Shown here piece after piece: positions 57,138-60,000 of a stretch of 60,000 bases of DNA (the stretch's first letter is position 1; every line of letters starts with the position of its first letter). Under the pieces are notes generated by a model. It was not told where the DNA came from. It did not search any database and saw only the letters and a list, made by a program, of their open reading frames with translations. The position numbers and the translations under genes are program-made. Location: the NCBI RefSeq assembly GCF_032854445.1, contig NC_088295.1:84304644-84364643 (forward strand). The letters are read 5' to 3'. The DNA comes from Liolophura sinensis (taxonomy: Eukaryota; Mollusca; Polyplacophora; Chitonida; Chitonidae).

Positions 57138-59810
57138 GTTGGTGGTAGATGCCTTCTGTCTCAGTGTACCCGGACAGTGTGGACTGGCAAGGAAACCCTG
57201 GAGCAGGATGACCCACAAATTATGGACCTCATTCGTAAGGAGAAGAAACGGCAAACTGACGGTCTAGAACTTATTGCATCAGAGGTACACAGTCAGGAAA
57301 ATTGTTGTTTGCGGGTAGTGTGGATCACAGGATCAGAAGCAACAAAACGTTATGTGAACAAGTGCACTGATGTACATAGTGTTTGTGTCAGTAAAGTATG
57401 TAGCCCCTAGCTGACCCAGTTTATCCTAACGTGTGTGTCTGTACCACTTAATACCTAGCATCTACTGCGATATTGTTATAAAGTGTGTGAAAATGTTTTG
57501 ACCAGGTTTTTGTGTTCACATTACTGGTTAACAAAAGCCGATGTCAAGTTAAATTAAGAATAGGAAAAGTAAGAAATTCATTCAAACACTGGGACCGGTT
57601 TCATGAAGCTTATTTAGTGTTAAGTTGCCCTTGGCTAAGCACCCACCATATCTCTACAACATACGATGTCATGGTAGCTAAGGGCTTACTTAGCTAAGTG
57701 AGCTTCATGAAATCGGCGCCTGGTCAATACAGTGTGTCCATAAATGGAAGAACTGTGTTCTTGTAAGACTTAAATTTACATCAATTGTAAAATCTGTTTT
57801 GCAGAACTTTGCCAGTCGAGCTGTGATTGAGGCTCTTGGTTCCTGCTTTACCAATAAATATTCAGAGGGATACCCAGGGGCCAGGTAAGCGTATTTTTAA
57901 TCTTATTTAAATCTAGATTTCAGTCAGAAAGTTGATTCCCACATGCCTCTGTGCTGGATGCACTTTCAGTTTATCAGACTTTTTAGGGAAAGTACACCCT
58001 TGTTAATCTCTAGTTTTGCCATCAAGAAGGTATCTGGTTGTCTGCAAATTCCAGTGCTGCATGCTGAAGTATCACAGAGAGGGGGAGTGTCTGTCATATA
58101 CAAGTATCTGTTTTTGTGAAGAGAGAAACGAATACAATAAAATACAAGGATTATTAGGGTGAAAGGCAACATATGCATGAAAAAAAAATTAGTCTGATAA
58201 ATAATTTACTTAGAGAAAATAACCTGCATAATGAAAGCAAGAAAAAAATTGGCTTTGGAAATTCTTTGCCAGCCCATGTGTTATTTTTTGGCTGTAGAAA
58301 TGAGGCTGTTGTTTTTTGTAGGTATTATGGAGGAAACGTATATGCTGATGAGGTGGAGAGATTGTGCCAATCAAGAGCTCTGGAAACCTTCCGTTTGGAC
58401 CCAGCCAAGTGGGGAGTGAATGTCCAGCCATACTCCGGAAGTCCAGCTAACTTTGCTGCTTTCACCGCTCTGCTGAATCCACATGACAGACTGATGGGTC
58501 TGGACTTACCAGACGGGGGACAGTAGGTGGTGCTTAGTGACATCAGGGTTATCATGGGTGACATGTAGTGGAGAGTGAATGTCCAGTCATACTCTGAGAG
58601 CATGGCTAGCTTTGCTGCTTTCACCGCTCTGCTGAATCCACATGACAGACTGATGGGTCTGGACTTACCAGACGGGGGACAGTAGGTGGTGCTTAGTGAC
58701 ATCAGGGTTATCATGGGTGACATGTAGTGGAGAGTGAATGTCCAGTCATACTCCGAGAGCATGGCTAACTTTGCTGCTTTCACTGCTCTGCTGAATCCAC
58801 ATGACAGACTGATGGGTCTGGACTTACCAGACGGGGGACAGTAGGTGGTGCTTAGTGACATCAGGGTTATCATGGGTGACATGTAGTGGAGAGTGAATGT
58901 CCAGTCATACTCCAAGAGCATGGCTAGCTTTGCTGCTTTCACCGCTCTGCTGAATCCACATGACAGACTGATGGGTCTGGACTTACCAGACGGGGGACAG
59001 TAGGTGGTGCTTAGTGACATCAGGGTTATCATGGGTGACATGTAGTGGAGAGTGAATGTCCAGTCATACTCCGAGAGCATGGCTAACTTTGCTGCTTTCA
59101 CTGCTCTGCTGAATCCACATGACAGACTGATGGGTCTGGACTTACCAGACGGGGGACAGTAGGTGGTGCTTAGTGACATCAGGGTTATCATGGGTGACAT
59201 GTAGTGGAGAGTGAATGTCCAGTCATACTCTGAGAGCATGGCTAGCTTTGCTGCTTTCACCGCTCTGCTGAATCCACATGACAGACTGATGGGTCTGGAC
59301 TTACCAGACGGGGGACAGTAGGTGGTGCTTAGTGACATCAGGGTTATCATGGGTGACATGTAGTGGAGAGTGAATGTCCAGTCATACTCTGAGAGCATGG
59401 CTAGCTTTGCTGCTTTCACCGCTCTGCTGAATCCACATGACAGACTGATGGGTCTGGACTTACCAGACGGGGGACAGTAGGTGGTGCTTAGTGACATCAG
59501 GGTTATCATGGGTGACATGTAGTGGAGAGTGAATGTCCAGTCATACTCCGAGAGCATGGCTAGCTTTGCTGCTTTCACTGCTCTGCTGAATCCACATGAC
59601 AGATGTAACAGAAGTAATGATCACGATAAATTGCTGTGAAAATCTACTAGTAGGAATAATGAAAAAAACGTAACAGATATCCAAAACACATGTTGCCATG
59701 TTGTTCCATTTCATTTGTTCCATTACAGTTTGACACATGGATTTATGACAGACACAAAGCGAATCTCTGCAACGTCAATCTATTTTGAGAGCATGCCCTA
59801 CAGATTAAAT
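57138..59810 (+). CDS. SHMT: Serine hydroxymethyltransferase, N-terminal exons (partial at both ends)
   Basis: Four exons with clean borders and phases: 57138-57284, 57805-57884, 58322-58522 and 59729-59810 (170 codons). The enzyme is PLP-dependent and converts serine plus tetrahydrofolate to glycine plus 5,10-methylene-THF. Family signatures in order: LELIASE at an exon end, joining to [22 protein letters not shown] with the conserved active-site Tyr and Glu; [37 protein letters not shown], split across the junction 58522/59729; and [14 protein letters not shown]. The PLP-binding lysine motif and folate part lie beyond base 60000, and the leader exon upstream of 57138 was not found. Cytosolic versus mitochondrial form cannot be decided. 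A MITE lies in the first visible intron. The third visible intron carries a tandem array derived from the preceding exon. Confidence 0.93.
57591..57718. mobile_element. Palindromic MITE-like element in an SHMT intron
   Basis: Left arm ACCGGTTTCATGAAGCTTAT at 57594, with TTAAGTTGCCCTTGGCTAAG further on. The right end is the near reverse complement (CTAAGGGCTTACTTAGCTAA, GTGAGCTTCATGAAATCGGC). Arms are about 45 bp around a short centre. There is no coding capacity. Confidence 0.75.
58414..59602 (+). repeat. 159-bp tandem array amplified from an SHMT exon-intron junction (~7.5 copies)
   Basis: GAGTGAATGTCCAG recurs at 58414, 58573, 58732, 58891, 59050, 59209, 59368 and 59527, always exactly 159 bp apart. 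Copy 1 is the real exon 3' part (109 nt, 58414-58522) plus the first 50 nt of intron. Copies 2-7 are complete and lie inside the intron. Copy 8 stops after 76 bp at 59602. Each complete copy keeps the donor ACA|GTAGGT, so decoy donors sit at 58682, 58841, 59000, 59159, 59318 and 59477. Intronic copies share changes (CCGGAAGTCCAGC to YYRAGAGCATGGC) that the true exon lacks. The 53-codon period keeps an antisense frame open for 417 codons, which is an artefact. Confidence 0.95.
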
Positions 59811-60000
59811 GTAAGTATTAATATATTGTGATGAACAGCATTGTTCTAGAATGCATGGCACAGAAAGCATCGTCACTATCTGTGACAAGGGAGACAACTT
59901 GTGCTGGCGTTTTATTGGAAGTCCAGTTTTCTAACCCCCAAACCAGTTGCCTGTTTGAATTCAACTGCCACTTTAACATTGGCATGTTGTCAGGAAATTC

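Noticed and set aside
58325-59578. 417-codon minus-strand open frame made of 53-residue repeats
   Set aside because: It is the antisense of the SHMT exon-derived tandem array. The 159-bp period is divisible by three, so one open antisense frame is copied intact into every unit. There is no start context or splice support.

Overview
The window is animal genomic DNA, most likely from a mollusc or another lophotrochozoan. The evidence is small exons with GT-AG introns, low gene density, and many tRNA-derived SINE copies of a type familiar from molluscan genomes (body rich in GGGCTCTGCCCGGTT, tail AATAAATAAATA). The species cannot be named from the sequence alone.

Layout. Positions 1-2866 hold no gene I can support. 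Positions 2867-8066 (minus) carry a complete four-coding-exon gene for a secreted mucin-like protein of about 983 residues: signal peptide, very long Thr/Ser-rich region, and one C-terminal six-cysteine peritrophin-A (CBM14) chitin-binding domain. All phases agree if one intron uses a GC-AG donor. From about 8.1 to 32.4 kb I see only a SINE fragment and no supported gene. From 32.4 to 44.3 kb (minus) lies an unrecognised basic protein gene of at least eight exons, ending in a probable membrane segment, with more coding-like sequence downstream that I could not join with confidence. SINE copies, an inverted pair of G-tracts and microsatellites sit in its introns. From 46.3 to 50.5 kb is a repeat nest: several SINEs and a decayed LINE with ORF1, endonuclease and reverse transcriptase remnants, which contains a perfect 163-bp inverted repeat. 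At 50.6-52.6 kb (minus) are the last two exons of a tandem hotdog-fold thioesterase-like gene. From 53.0 to 56.8 kb are a palindromic MITE-like element, SINEs, a (TA)19 tract and a broken coding-like segment. From 57.1 kb to the right edge (plus) are four consecutive exons of serine hydroxymethyltransferase, with the PLP-lysine half outside the window.

The most unusual feature is in the SHMT gene. The 3' part of one coding exon, its splice donor and the first 50 bases of its intron have been amplified into a 159-bp tandem array of about 7.5 copies, leaving six extra copies of the 5' splice site inside the intron. The genes show no operon-like relation; they are independent single-copy animal genes. 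Exon joins were read by eye from splice signals and reading phase and have no transcript support.
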